Source of the DNA: Paraplanobispora takensis
GTDB taxonomy: Bacteria; Actinomycetota; Actinomycetes; Streptosporangiales; Streptosporangiaceae
Reading direction: 5' to 3'
Length of the DNA stretch: 64,000 nt
Assembly (NCBI RefSeq): GCF_016863195.1
Contig: NZ_BOOK01000055.1
Coordinates: 1-64,000, forward strand
The position numbers were made by a program, and so were the translations under genes. The notes beneath the pieces are model-generated. The model was given only the letters and a program-made list of their open reading frames with translations, was not told where the DNA came from and made no database searches. Positions 41,056 to 50,929 of this stretch are shown here, one piece after another (position 1 is the stretch's first letter; the number at the start of each line of letters is the position of its first letter).

Positions 41056-43287
41056 TCAGCGGGACTTGGTGGGGATCTCGAACCAGACGGCCTTGCCCTC
41101 GGTGGTGGGGCGGGAGCCCCAGCGGCGGGCGAGCTGGTCGACGAGGTAGAGGCCGCGGCCGCCCTCGTCGTTCTCACCCGCGCTGCGGATGCGGGGAAGG
41201 CGCAGGTCCTGGTCGAACACCTCGACCCAGACCGACTCCCCGCCCCGGCGCAGCCGGAGCGTGAACTCCTTGTCGTTGATGATGTCGTCGTCGAAGCCGG
41301 GGATGTCCCAGGAGTCCTCGAAGCCGCCCGGCAGGCCGCCGTCCATCACCAGCTCACGGCGCGGGATGCTGGCTCCGGCGGCGTGCAGCACGACGTTCGT
41401 GACCACCTCGGAGACGAGCAGGCAGGCGAGCTCGGCGCGCTCCTCGGGGACGTTCCAGCCGGCGAAGGCCTCGGCGGCCATCCGCCGCGCCTCGCCGACC
41501 ATGATCGGCTGGGCGGGGAAGGTGCGTTCCTCGACGTCCAGGTCGGCGGGCGAGGACCTGACCACCAGGATGGCCATGTCGTCGTCGATCTCACCGGGCA
41601 CCGCCACCGTCGCGGCGTCGGCGATGCGCTCGACCGAGTCGCGGGAGACCTTCACGAGCTTGTCGCACAGCAGCGCGAGCATCTCCTCGTCGCTGGGCGG
41701 CCGCTCGCCGGAGTCGCGCATGGGACGGCGGTCCACCAGGCCGTCGGTGTAGAGCAGGAGGGCGGCGCCGGGCGGGAGCGTCCGGGTCTCCTCCTTGTAG
41801 ACCAGGTCGGCGTGGAGCCCCTTGGCGCGCACGCCCAGGGGCTGGCCGACCTCCTTGATGTCGAGCTCGACGCAGGTGCCGTCGACCAGCAGCAGCGGCG
41901 GCGCGTGCCCGGCGTTGGCGAAGGACAGCTGGCGCGACCACGCGTCGTAGACGAGGTACTGGCAGGTGACGATGGGGGGGACGCTGATGTCCTCGCCGTT
42001 GTCGTCCTGCTCGGGGGTGGCGATGATGCGGGTCCACTCGTCGAGCCGGGCGAGGATCTCCGCGGGCGGCTTGTCGTCCTGGGCGAAGGCGCGCAGCGCG
42101 GCCCGGAGCTGTCCCATGATCGCGGCGGCCTTGGCGCCCCGGCCCTCGACGTCGCCGATGACGATGCCGACCCGGCCCGCCGACAGGGGGATCACGTCGT
42201 ACCAGTCGCCGCCGACCTGGGTCTGGATGCCCTGGCCGTGCGAGGCGAGCGGCGCGGCCGGGAAGTAGCGGACCGCGATCTCCAGGCCGTCGAGCTGGGG
42301 CAGCGCCCTGGGCAGCAGGTGCTTCTGGAAGGACTCGGCGGTGTGCCGCTCCTCCTCGAACAGCAGGGCGTTGTCCACCGCCAGCGCGACCCGGGTGGCG
42401 ATGGCGCCGACGAAGTCGCGGTCGAAGGTGTCGTAGTGGGGGCTGCGCCGGTCGGTCAGGTTGGACAGGCCGAGGTACATCAGCCCGAGGGTCTCTCCGC
42501 GCACGCACAGCGGCGCGACGATGGCGGAGGTCATGCCGATCTCGGCGGCCAGCCGGGTGCTGCCCTCGCTGGGGCTGGGGTAGGTGGTCTGGGCGAAGTC
42601 CTCGACCAGGATCGTCTCCTGGCGGCGGAGCGCGAGCTCGGCGTAGTGCCCCACCGGATAGCGGATCTCGGCGCCGATCGGGGCCCAGGTGTCCGGCGGC
42701 GGGCTCCAGCCCTGGACGTGGGTGGAGACCCTGCGGATCAGCCGGTCGCCCTCCGCCAGCTCGATGAAGCAGTGGTCGGCGAACTGCGGGACGAGCATCT
42801 CCGCGACGCGTTTGAGCGTCTCCTCGACGTAGAGCGAGCCGGCCAGGCGCTCGCCGATGCGCTCCAGCAGGCCGAAGCGGTCCTTCTCCCGCTCGTTGCT
42901 GCGCATGGCCTCGCGGGCGGTGATGACGATGCCCGTCACCGACCCCGAGGGGTGCCGCATCGGCACCGCCTGCGCGCGGACGTAGATGATCGTCCCGTCG
43001 GCGCGTTTGACGTCGAAGGTGCCCTCCCAGACACCTCCCTTGAGGACGTGCTTGGCGAGCTCGACGGCCAGCGGGTTGTCCTTCTCCATGATCCCCAGGG
43101 AGAAGTCGGACCCGTCACCGGAATCCGGCCCCCCTCCCCGGCCGAACAGTCTCTCGGCGAACGGGTTCCAGTAGAGGAGGTTGCTGAACCGATCGGTGAC
43201 GACCACGGCCATCTCGGCCTGGTCCAGGACGGCACCGGCCGAGAGATGGTCGGCGGCGTCCTGGGAAAGATCCCCCCACCGCTTCAT
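41056..43287 (-). CDS. SpoIIE-type PP2C phosphatase with PAS, GAF and anti-sigma kinase-like domains
   Basis: A 743-residue signalling protein with a PAS domain (about residues 20-130; ALYWN-type NLLYWNPFAERLFGRGG), a GAF domain (about 150-320; FIELAEGDRLIRRVSTHVQG), a SpoIIE PP2C domain (about 340-560; VGGDWYDVIPLSAGRVGIVI, GDVEGRG and FANAGHAP) and a C-terminal HATPase_c region (about 600-743; LVSEVVTNVVLHAAG, GRGLYLVDQLARRWG). Such proteins dephosphorylate anti-sigma-factor antagonists and phosphorylate or bind them through the kinase-like domain. A STAS protein at 52578-52916 could be a partner. ATG at 43285-43287 is the start. Confidence 0.9.
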   Translation of the reverse strand: MKRWGDLSQDAADHLSAGAVLDQAEMAVVVTDRFSNLLYWNPFAERLFGRGGGPDSGDGSDFSLGIMEKDNPLAVELAKHVLKGGVWEGTFDVKRADGTIIYVRAQAVPMRHPSGSVTGIVITAREAMRSNEREKDRFGLLERIGERLAGSLYVEETLKRVAEMLVPQFADHCFIELAEGDRLIRRVSTHVQGWSPPPDTWAPIGAEIRYPVGHYAELALRRQETILVEDFAQTTYPSPSEGSTRLAAEIGMTSAIVAPLCVRGETLGLMYLGLSNLTDRRSPHYDTFDRDFVGAIATRVALAVDNALLFEEERHTAESFQKHLLPRALPQLDGLEIAVRYFPAAPLASHGQGIQTQVGGDWYDVIPLSAGRVGIVIGDVEGRGAKAAAIMGQLRAALRAFAQDDKPPAEILARLDEWTRIIATPEQDDNGEDISVPPIVTCQYLVYDAWSRQLSFANAGHAPPLLLVDGTCVELDIKEVGQPLGVRAKGLHADLVYKEETRTLPPGAALLLYTDGLVDRRPMRDSGERPPSDEEMLALLCDKLVKVSRDSVERIADAATVAVPGEIDDDMAILVVRSSPADLDVEERTFPAQPIMVGEARRMAAEAFAGWNVPEERAELACLLVSEVVTNVVLHAAGASIPRRELVMDGGLPGGFEDSWDIPGFDDDIINDKEFTLRLRRGGESVWVEVFDQDLRLPRIRSAGENDEGGRGLYLVDQLARRWGSRPTTEGKAVWFEIPTKSR

Positions 43288-43407
43288 CCGGCGACCACCC
43301 CTCGGGGACGGCTGTGCGCAAAGCGAACCACGGTTGCTCCTGCTGCAGTCTCGGCGTGGGAGTGGAGGGCCTCCCGTGTGGGATCCAACCAAGCAGAAGC
43401 GCTTCGG

Positions 43408-44112
43408 TCAGCGCACGGAGACGAAGACATGGGCAGCGATGTCTCGCGGGAGGTCCGCAAGAGAGTTGCCCGTCTCATCGTCACCAATCACCCGCACACC
43501 ATCGTCGCTCGCCGCGAGCGTTACCTCGCGTCCGGGTTGTATCCCAACTTGCTTGAGTTTAAGCATCACAGCGGGATCGCTTTGCACTTGTTCGCTAATT
43601 CGCCGCACGACAACGGGCAGATCACGCGGTCCCGCCACGCTGGCCATGGACGGGAGCTGCTGCCCCTCGGCCGTGGAGGCGCCCTCGACGCCGAGTTCCT
43701 CGAGGCCGGGGATGGGATTGCCGTGCGGGTCGCGGGTCGGGTTGTTCAGCAGACTGACCAGGCGCGCCTCGACGGACTCGGACATCACGTGCTCCCAGCG
43801 GCACGCCTCGATGTGCACCTCCTCCCAGGGGAGACCGATCACCTGGGTCAGCAGGCATTCGGCGAGGCGGTGCTTGCGCATGACGCGGGTCGCGAGGGTA
43901 CGGCCCAGGTCGGTCATGGTCAGGTGCCGGTCGCCCTCCACCTTGACCAGGCCGTCACGCTCCATCCGCGCGACCGTCTGACTGACGGTCGGACCACTCT
44001 GCTGAAGCCGCTCGGCGATGCGCGCACGCAGGGGGACGATTCCCTCTTCTTCCAACTCGAAGATCGTCCGGAGGTACATCTCCGTGGTATCGATCAGGCC
44101 GTGTGCGGTCAA
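43408..44112 (-). CDS. DtxR/IdeR-family metal-dependent repressor
   Basis: A 234-residue iron or manganese repressor. The DNA-binding domain LIDTTEMYLRTIFELEEEGI, LRARIAERLQQSGPTVSQTV, ARMERDGLVKVEGDRHLTMT is almost identical to DtxR/IdeR. The dimerisation and metal-binding part is LATRVMRKHRLAECLLTQVI, LPWEEVHIEACRWEHVMSES and NPTRDPHGNPIPG. An SH3-like domain ends the protein. The start is TTG at 44110-44112 after GGAGGAGCC; no ATG or GTG start fits. It controls metal homeostasis when loaded with Fe2+ or Mn2+. The MFS exporter next to it may be a target. Confidence 0.9.
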   Translation of the reverse strand: MTAHGLIDTTEMYLRTIFELEEEGIVPLRARIAERLQQSGPTVSQTVARMERDGLVKVEGDRHLTMTDLGRTLATRVMRKHRLAECLLTQVIGLPWEEVHIEACRWEHVMSESVEARLVSLLNNPTRDPHGNPIPGLEELGVEGASTAEGQQLPSMASVAGPRDLPVVVRRISEQVQSDPAVMLKLKQVGIQPGREVTLAASDDGVRVIGDDETGNSLADLPRDIAAHVFVSVR

Positions 44113-44320
44113 GGCTCCTCCCGTCCTATCTCGATGCTATGTCCGCCACGGGCCGTCTCCACATGGCTGCGCCGGACAGAAAAGTCTTCGGACTCCGACC
44201 CTATTGGGAGAACTCCCCTGGGCGGCCCATGACTGCAAAGGACGGCAACACCAACACGCCCCGAATCCTTCCAAGACGTGTTAAACCTCACGTATCGCCG
44301 ACCTCATATATCGCCGACCT

Positions 44321-45577
44321 CTACTTGTCGCCGGTCTCGCGCGTCGTCGGCCGGTACCTCCAGAACGCCGGCACCGCGGCCCCGGCGACGAGCACCGCCA
44401 CCGCGCACGCCAGCCCGCCGCCGACCCAGGCCGCGGTGGCGCCGAACCAGGCCGCCGTGATCCCGGCCCGCAGATCGCCCAGCCGGGGGCCGCCGGCCAC
44501 CACCACCGTGAACACCCCCTGCATCCGGCCGCGCATCTCGTCGGGGGCGTGGGTCTGCAGGATCGTCTGCCGCCACACCGCCGAGACCAGGTCGGCGGCG
44601 CCGCCGACCGCGAGCAGGGCGACCATCAGCCACAGCTCGCGGGCGAGCCCGGCCGCGGCGACGCTGAGCCCCCACACGGCGATGGTGAACGTCAGCGCCA
44701 TCCCCTGGCGCCGCACCCGGCCCACCCAGCCCGACAGCAGGCCGCCCAGCACCGAGCCGATGGCGATGCTCGCCGTCAGCCAGCCGAACGCGATGGACGA
44801 GCCGCCGAACCTCTCGGCCGCGGTCTCCGGGAACAGCGCCCTGGGCAGCGCGAAGGCCATGGCGATGATGTCCACGACGAAGGACATCATCACCACCCGG
44901 TTCCCGGAGATGTAGCGCAGCCCGTCGACGACCGACCGCAGGCCGGGCCTGACCACGTCCCCGACGGGCTCCAGCCGCGGCAGCCGTACCGCGGCGTAGA
45001 AGCCCGCGCCGAACAGCAGCGCGTCGGCGAGGTAGGCGGTGCCGTACCCGCCCCGGGCGAGCACGACCCCGGCCAGCAGCGGGCCGATCACCGAGCCCAG
45101 GCTGGCGACCAGGAAGTTGAGGGTGTTGGCCGCGGGGACCAGCTCGACCGGCAGGAGCCTGGGGATGATCGCGCCCCGGGTCGGGCCCGTGATGGCGAAC
45201 CCGGTGGCGTGCACGGCCACCGTCACCAGCAGCAGGACGACGCTCCGGGAGCCGAGGGCCGTCTGGATCAGCAGGACGAGCGTCGCCGTCCAGGCGATCA
45301 GCGCGCCGACGATCAGCAGCCTGCGCCGGTCGACGGCGTCGGCGATCGCGCCGCCCCAGAGCCCGAAGACGACCAGCGGGATGAGGTTGGCCGGACCCAG
45401 CATGCCCACCCAGAAGGACGAGCCGGTGATGTCGTAGATCTGCTTGCTGACCGCCGTGGAGGTGAGCTGGAAGCCGATGAACGACACGCCCTGGCCCATC
45501 CAGAGCCGCCGGTAGTCCGCAGAGGAGAGGGGCCGGGTGTCCACCATGTGCCTGCGCACAAAATCCGACATCCCCAC
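44321..45577 (-). CDS. MFS transporter, enterobactin-exporter-like (EntS family)
   Basis: A 418-residue major facilitator with 12 predicted membrane helices. It has FIGFQLTSTAVSKQIYDITG, FGLWGGAIADAVDRRRLLIV (motif A), ITGPTRGAIIPRLLPVELVP and ILQTHAPDEMRGRMQGVFTV, all typical of the EntS/MFS_3 group of siderophore or drug exporters. GTG at 45575-45577 follows GGGGGCTCGCT; an ATG two codons later lacks spacing. It lies upstream of a DtxR gene on the same strand, so metal-dependent siderophore export is possible, though no siderophore synthesis genes are near. Confidence 0.85.
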   Translation of the reverse strand: MGMSDFVRRHMVDTRPLSSADYRRLWMGQGVSFIGFQLTSTAVSKQIYDITGSSFWVGMLGPANLIPLVVFGLWGGAIADAVDRRRLLIVGALIAWTATLVLLIQTALGSRSVVLLLVTVAVHATGFAITGPTRGAIIPRLLPVELVPAANTLNFLVASLGSVIGPLLAGVVLARGGYGTAYLADALLFGAGFYAAVRLPRLEPVGDVVRPGLRSVVDGLRYISGNRVVMMSFVVDIIAMAFALPRALFPETAAERFGGSSIAFGWLTASIAIGSVLGGLLSGWVGRVRRQGMALTFTIAVWGLSVAAAGLARELWLMVALLAVGGAADLVSAVWRQTILQTHAPDEMRGRMQGVFTVVVAGGPRLGDLRAGITAAWFGATAAWVGGGLACAVAVLVAGAAVPAFWRYRPTTRETGDK

Positions 45578-45627
45578 AGCGAGCCCCCTTGCCCGGACAT
45601 ATCCGGCTATGCCGATGCTCCAGGATC

Positions 45628-46281
45628 TCAGGGAGCGAGACGCTCGATCACCCAGGCTCCCCCCGAGCGGCGGTAACGCAGGCGGTCGTGCATGCGGTCG
45701 AGCCTGCCCTGCCAGAACTCCACCTCCGCGGGCACGACCCGGAGGCCGCCCCAGAAGTCCGGCACCGGCGGGTCCTGCGGCCAGCGCGCCGCCAGCCTGT
45801 CGTAGCGCTCGTCCAGCTCGTCCCTGGAGCCCACGACCGCGGACTGGCGCGAGGCCCAGGCCCCGATCTGCGAGCCGTACGGCCGCGACCTGAAGTAGTC
45901 GGCGGACTCCTCCCGCGGGATCCGCACGACGGGACCCTCCACCCGCACCTGCCGCCGGATGGAGTGCCAGGGGAACAGCAGGCAGGCCCGCGGGTTCTCG
46001 GCCAGGTCGCGGCCCTTGCGCGACTCGTAGTTGGTGTAGAAGACGAACCCGTTCTCGTCGTAGCCCTTGAGCAGCACGGTTCTGGCCGTGGGCCGGCCGC
46101 CGGCGGAGGCGGTCGCGACGATCATCGCGTTCGGCTCGGGAAGCCCGGCGTCCACGGCGTCGCCGAACCAGGCGGCGAACTGGGACACGGGATCGGATGC
46201 GAGATGGGCCTCCAGCAGCGGCTGCCCCTCGTAGGTACGGCGGAGCCCAGCCAGCGAGGGCGGGCGCGAGGTGTCCTCCAC
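45628..46281 (-). CDS. pdxH: Pyridoxamine 5'-phosphate oxidase
   Basis: A 217-residue FMN enzyme that oxidises pyridoxine- and pyridoxamine-5'-phosphate to pyridoxal phosphate. Family motifs are LPEPNAMIVATASAGGRPTA, RTVLLKGYDENGFVFYTNYE, SRKGRDLAENPRACLLFPWH, QVRVEGPVVRIPREESADYF, RPYGSQIGAWASRQS and the C-terminal FWQGRLDRMHDRLRYRRSG. The start is GTG at 46279-46281 with no ribosome-binding site; ACAATA about seven bases before suggests a leaderless mRNA. It is divergent from citrate synthase. Confidence 0.95.
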   Translation of the reverse strand: MEDTSRPPSLAGLRRTYEGQPLLEAHLASDPVSQFAAWFGDAVDAGLPEPNAMIVATASAGGRPTARTVLLKGYDENGFVFYTNYESRKGRDLAENPRACLLFPWHSIRRQVRVEGPVVRIPREESADYFRSRPYGSQIGAWASRQSAVVGSRDELDERYDRLAARWPQDPPVPDFWGGLRVVPAEVEFWQGRLDRMHDRLRYRRSGGAWVIERLAP

Positions 46282-46404
46282 GAAACGGTATTGTCGCGTG
46301 TTTGACAGAGAGCCCGTGCACCGCCCCTCACCAGGGGGGATCGCGTTGTGGTGGGTCCGGTGACACAGCGCCGCAACCCAGCGGGTTGAATATGACTCGC
46401 CGGT

Positions 46405-46420
46405 ATCTCGACATCAAGGC
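46405..46420 (+). promoter_or_regulatory. Imperfect palindrome before citrate synthase
   Basis: ATCTCGACATCAAGGC pairs with itself as TCTCGA...TCAAG and lies 31 bases before the ATG. It resembles TCTTGA-type inverted repeats seen before TCA-cycle genes in actinomycetes, recalled from general knowledge rather than checked. Confidence 0.35.
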
Positions 46421-46450
46421 TTTGACTTCAAGAAAGGGAGGCGGCCGAGA

Positions 46451-47557
46451 ATGTCCGACTTCAAACCCGGGCTCGAAGGCGTCGTAGCTTTCGAGACGGA
46501 GATCGCGGAACCGGACAAAGAAGGGGGCGCCCTCCGCTATCGGGGCGTCGACATCGAAGAGCTGGTCGGCCGTGTCTCGTTCGGCAACGTGTGGGGCCTG
46601 CTCGTCGACAACAAGTTCCAGCCGGGCCTTCCCCCGGCCGAGCCGTACCCCATTCCTGTCCATTCCGGTGACATCCGCGTCGACGTGCAGAGCGCGCTGG
46701 CCATGCTGGCTCCCGCCTACGGCTTCAAGCCGCTGCTGGACATCGACGAGGACCAGGCGCGCGAGAACCTCGCGCGCGCCAGTGTGACCGCCCTGAGCTT
46801 CGTCGCCCAGTCGGCGCGCGGCCTCGGCCTGCCGATGGTCCCGCAGAGCCGGGTCGACGAGGCCGAGAGCATCGTCGAGCGGTTCATGATCCGCTGGCGG
46901 GGCGAGCCCGACCCCAAGCACGTCAAGGCCATCGACGCCTACTGGGTCTCCGCGGCCGAGCACGGCATGAACGCCTCCACCTTCACCGCCCGCGTCATCG
47001 CCTCCACCGGCGCCGACGTCTCCGCGGCGCTGAGCGGCGCGGTCGGCGCCATGTCGGGCCCGCTGCACGGCGGCGCCCCGGCCCGCGTGCTGCACATGAT
47101 CGAGGGTGTCGAGCAGGTCGGCGACGCCAAGAAGTACGTCCAGAGCGAGCTCGACCGGGGCCAGCGCCTGATGGGCTTCGGCCACCGCGTCTACCGCGCG
47201 GAGGACCCGCGCGCCCGCGTGCTGCGCCGTACCGCCAAGGAGCTCGGCGCGCCGCGCTACGAGGTCGCCGCCGCCCTGGAGCAGGCCGCCCTGGAGGAGC
47301 TGCACGCCCGCAAGCCCGACCGGGTGCTCGCCACCAACGTCGAGTACTGGGCCGCGGTCATCCTGGACTTCGCCCAGGTGCCCTCGCACATGTTCACCTC
47401 GATGTTCACCTGCGCCCGCACCGCGGGCTGGGCCGCCCACATCCTGGAGCAGAAGCGCACGGGCAGGCTGGTCCGCCCCAGCGCCAACTACGTCGGCCCG
47501 CCGCAGCGCTCGGTCAACGACGTCCCCGGCGCCGCCGAGATCCTCGGCAACGCCTGA
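46451..47557 (+). CDS. citA: Citrate synthase (type II short form)
   Basis: A 368-residue citrate synthase, which condenses oxaloacetate with acetyl-CoA. It starts MSDFKPGLEGVVAFETEIAE and has LRYRGVDIEELVGRVSFGNV, SGPLHGGAPARVLHMIEGVE (first catalytic histidine), LMGFGHRVYRAEDPRARVL (second catalytic histidine) and the aspartate region SMFTCARTAGWAAHILEQKR. At 368 residues it is the short, Gram-positive-like form. The ATG follows AAAGGGAGGCGGCCGAGA. It is monocistronic. Confidence 0.95.
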   Translation: MSDFKPGLEGVVAFETEIAEPDKEGGALRYRGVDIEELVGRVSFGNVWGLLVDNKFQPGLPPAEPYPIPVHSGDIRVDVQSALAMLAPAYGFKPLLDIDEDQARENLARASVTALSFVAQSARGLGLPMVPQSRVDEAESIVERFMIRWRGEPDPKHVKAIDAYWVSAAEHGMNASTFTARVIASTGADVSAALSGAVGAMSGPLHGGAPARVLHMIEGVEQVGDAKKYVQSELDRGQRLMGFGHRVYRAEDPRARVLRRTAKELGAPRYEVAAALEQAALEELHARKPDRVLATNVEYWAAVILDFAQVPSHMFTSMFTCARTAGWAAHILEQKRTGRLVRPSANYVGPPQRSVNDVPGAAEILGNA

Positions 47558-47669
47558 TCAGCACTCCGTACGGCCGTCGCCCGGGATCGCCCGCGCGGCG
47601 GCCGTCCCATATTTCCATGGGATTCATCTCATAATCCGGACCCCGGTCTAGTCCAATCGGCGGGGTCAG

Positions 47670-48791
<1,122 letters not shown>

Positions 48792-48805
48792 CGCTTCCCG
48801 CGAAG

Positions 48806-48840
48806 GCCCCGGGGGACGGATCCCCGGGGCTTTTCCTTTT
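48806..48840 (+). terminator. Intrinsic terminator after serC
   Basis: GCCCCGGGG (48806-48814) and CCCCGGGGC (48822-48830) form a 9-bp GC stem followed by TTTTCCTTTT, the best T-tract in the window, 14 bases after the stop. It ends immediately before the convergent gene stop. Confidence 0.93.
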
Positions 48841-49422
48841 TCAGCGCTCCCGGCGCGCGGTGTGCCGGCCGTGCAGCACCAGCGCCCGGACCAGGCAGGC
48901 CAGCGCCACGGTCGAGGCGACCGTGCGCGTGGTGTTCCAGGCCGTCCAGACGCCTTCATAGGCGGCGCGCACCGCTCCCGGGTCCGCCATCGCCGCCGGG
49001 TCCCCGGCCGCGGCGAGCTGATCGTTGAGCGGCACGTTGACACCCATGGTGACGGCGAAGGCGGCGCCGTACAGCACGAGCGCCGCGAGGACCCACGGCA
49101 GCACCGGCCTGCCCGCCCGGCCCAGGTGCAGCACGGCGGCGACGGCGGTCGCCACCAGCGCGCCGAAGAAACCGGGGGCGAACCAGACGTTGCGCACGGT
49201 CGCGTTGATCCACTGCATGGAGTCGACGAAGACGCGGTCGCCGACCCGCGCCAGCCCGATCATGACGGAGCAGGCATAGGCGTAGAAGAACCCCGCGATC
49301 AGCCCCATGAGCGTCGTCGCGGAGGCCAGCGCCCAGCCGCGTGCGCGTTCGGCGGCCCGGCTGGCGGGGGTGGGGGTCTCGGGGGTTCCAGAGGTCTCGG
49401 AGGGAGGCGGGGAGAGCAGCAT
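48841..49422 (-). CDS. DUF1772 (anthrone oxygenase-like) membrane protein
   Basis: A 193-residue protein with four membrane helices (about residues 33-55, 81-101, 107-127, 167-185). It contains FFYAYACSVMIGLARVGDRV, VDSMQWINATVRNVWF and the signature NVPLNDQLAAAGDP, which define DUF1772. Relatives include anthrone oxygenase and small membrane proteins controlled by TetR. It is divergent from a TetR regulator with inverted repeats between, so it is probably induced when that repressor binds its ligand. The biological reaction is unknown. Confidence 0.85.
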   Translation of the reverse strand: MLLSPPPSETSGTPETPTPASRAAERARGWALASATTLMGLIAGFFYAYACSVMIGLARVGDRVFVDSMQWINATVRNVWFAPGFFGALVATAVAAVLHLGRAGRPVLPWVLAALVLYGAAFAVTMGVNVPLNDQLAAAGDPAAMADPGAVRAAYEGVWTAWNTTRTVASTVALACLVRALVLHGRHTARRER

Positions 49423-49440
49423 GGAGGGCTCCGGCTAAAA

Positions 49441-49482
49441 TCGAACCATCGGGTACGTATTTAACCGTACTCCATGGTTCGA
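49441..49482. promoter_or_regulatory. Nested inverted repeats between DUF1772 and TetR genes
   Basis: TCGAACCAT (49441-49449) and ATGGTTCGA (49474-49482) are perfect 9-bp complements; inside them GTACG and CGTAC (about 49453-49470) form a second repeat. The region holds both divergent promoters and probably the TetR operator. Confidence 0.55.
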
Positions 49483-49511
49483 ATAATGGCGAGCAGGAAG
49501 CAGGAGAGATC

Positions 49512-50135
49512 GTGACCGGACAGAGCCGCCGTGGCCGCCCCCGCTCGGGTGAACAGGCCACCCGGCGCCGGGCGGCGCTCGACGCCGCACTCGCCGAGCT
49601 CGTCGAGCACGGCGTGGAGGGCATGACGATGCAGGCGGTGGCGGCCCGCGCCGGGTCGTCGAAGGAGAGCCTCTACAGCTGGTTCGGCAACCGTCAGGGG
49701 CTGCTGGCGGCGCTGATCGAACGGCAGTCGGAGCAAGTCAACGCCGCGGTGACGGCAGCTCTCGAACGCCCGGCCGAACCGCGCGCCATGCTGGCCGCCA
49801 TCGCGGAGAACCTGCTCGGCCTGCTCGTCGGCGAGGCCTCGGTGGCGCTGAACCGGGCGGCCATGGCGTCGGCGGAGTTGTCGGAGCTGCTGCTGCGGCA
49901 CGGCCGGCACGCCACCGGCCCGCTGGTCGAGGCCTATCTCGGCCGGCTGGCCGCCGACGGGGCACTGCGGATCGACGACCCGGCGGAGGCGTTCGGGCTT
50001 CTGTACGGCCTGGCCGTACGCGATCTGCAGATCCGGGTGCTGCTGGGTGAGCGGACCCCCTCGGCCGACGAGATCCGCACCGGCGCCCGCCTCGCGGCCG
50101 ACCGCTTCCTGGCCCTGACAGGCGTGGGTCAGTAA
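49512..50135 (+). CDS. TetR-family transcriptional regulator
   Basis: A 207-residue repressor. The helix-turn-helix is RRAALDAALAELVEHGVEGM, then TMQAVAARAGSSKESLYSWF, a clear TetR_N. The C-terminal domain resembles TetR_C_7/AefR-like (LLLRHGRHATGPLVEAYLGR, ALRIDDPAEAFGLLYGLAVR). GTG at 49512 follows GGAGAGATC; no earlier start is supported. The last seven bases overlap the convergent rhomboid gene. Confidence 0.9.
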   Translation: MTGQSRRGRPRSGEQATRRRAALDAALAELVEHGVEGMTMQAVAARAGSSKESLYSWFGNRQGLLAALIERQSEQVNAAVTAALERPAEPRAMLAAIAENLLGLLVGEASVALNRAAMASAELSELLLRHGRHATGPLVEAYLGRLAADGALRIDDPAEAFGLLYGLAVRDLQIRVLLGERTPSADEIRTGARLAADRFLALTGVGQ

Positions 50136-50773
50136 GGGGCGATCTCGGAGCGCTTGCGGCGCAGGACCCAGGCGGCCAGGATGCCGCCGACCAGGCCGAA
50201 CAGGTGGCCCTGCCAGGAGACGCCGGCCTCGGTCGGCAGGACGCCCCAGATGATCGAGTAGTAGGCGATGGCGACGCCGATGCCGATCACGATGTCGAGC
50301 AGGCGGCGGTCGAACAGGCCCCGGGCCACGACCAGGCCGAAGTAGCCGAAGACCAGGCCGCTGGCGCCGACCGTGACGTATCTGGGGTCGCTGGTGAGCC
50401 AGACGCCCACGCCGCTGACCAGGATGATGATCAGGCTGGCGGCCAGGAAGCGGCCCACCCCGCGCAGTGCCGCGAGGAAGCCGAGGACCAGCAGGGGCAG
50501 CGAGTTGGCCATCAGATGGCCGAAGTCCGCGTGCAGGAACGGCGCGAAGACGATGCCCGGGAGCCCGTCGGGGTTCCAGGCCCTGATGCCGTTGTCGTCG
50601 AAGCTGCCGGGGAGCACGTAGTCGGCGATCTCGATCGCCCACATGCTCCCGACCAGGAGGATGACCAGGAGCGCCGCGCCCAGGGCACCGGCCACCAGGC
50701 TGCTCGCGCCGCGCCGCAGGCGCTCACGGGAAGGGCGGCCGGAAGGAGTGATCCCGGTCGGATAGTCGCTCAT
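50129..50773 (-). CDS. Rhomboid-family intramembrane serine protease
   Basis: A 214-residue membrane protein with six predicted helices. The catalytic serine lies in TVGASGLVFGYFGLVVARG (GxSG), the catalytic histidine in SWQGHLFGLVGGILAAW and the oxyanion HLMANSLP in helix 2. The N-terminal cytoplasmic part is short and basic. It could cleave single-pass membrane proteins such as the sigma-factor partners in this window, but no substrate is indicated. The ATG follows an AGGAGACC site. Confidence 0.9.
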   Translation of the reverse strand: MSDYPTGITPSGRPSRERLRRGASSLVAGALGAALLVILLVGSMWAIEIADYVLPGSFDDNGIRAWNPDGLPGIVFAPFLHADFGHLMANSLPLLVLGFLAALRGVGRFLAASLIIILVSGVGVWLTSDPRYVTVGASGLVFGYFGLVVARGLFDRRLLDIVIGIGVAIAYYSIIWGVLPTEAGVSWQGHLFGLVGGILAAWVLRRKRSEIAPY

Positions 50774-50867
50774 GCGGTCTCCTGGCTTCGTGGAGCCTTC
50801 AGGTGAAGGTCACGTGCCCCTGCCGCACGCGCCCACACCTTCACCGTACGCACTTCCGGACAAGAAC

Positions 50868-50902
50868 GCGCCGGGTGCGATCACGCGGATCGCACCCGGC
50901 GC
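50868..50902 (-). terminator. Terminator after the crotonase gene
   Basis: Perfect 15-bp arms GCGCCGGGTGCGATC and GATCGCACCCGGCGC with a 5-base loop are followed on the minus strand by GTTCTTGT. It ends the SDR-crotonase operon 28 bases after the stop. Confidence 0.85.
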
Positions 50903-50929
50903 GCCCGGAGGAAGTCCGAAGAGGGGAGC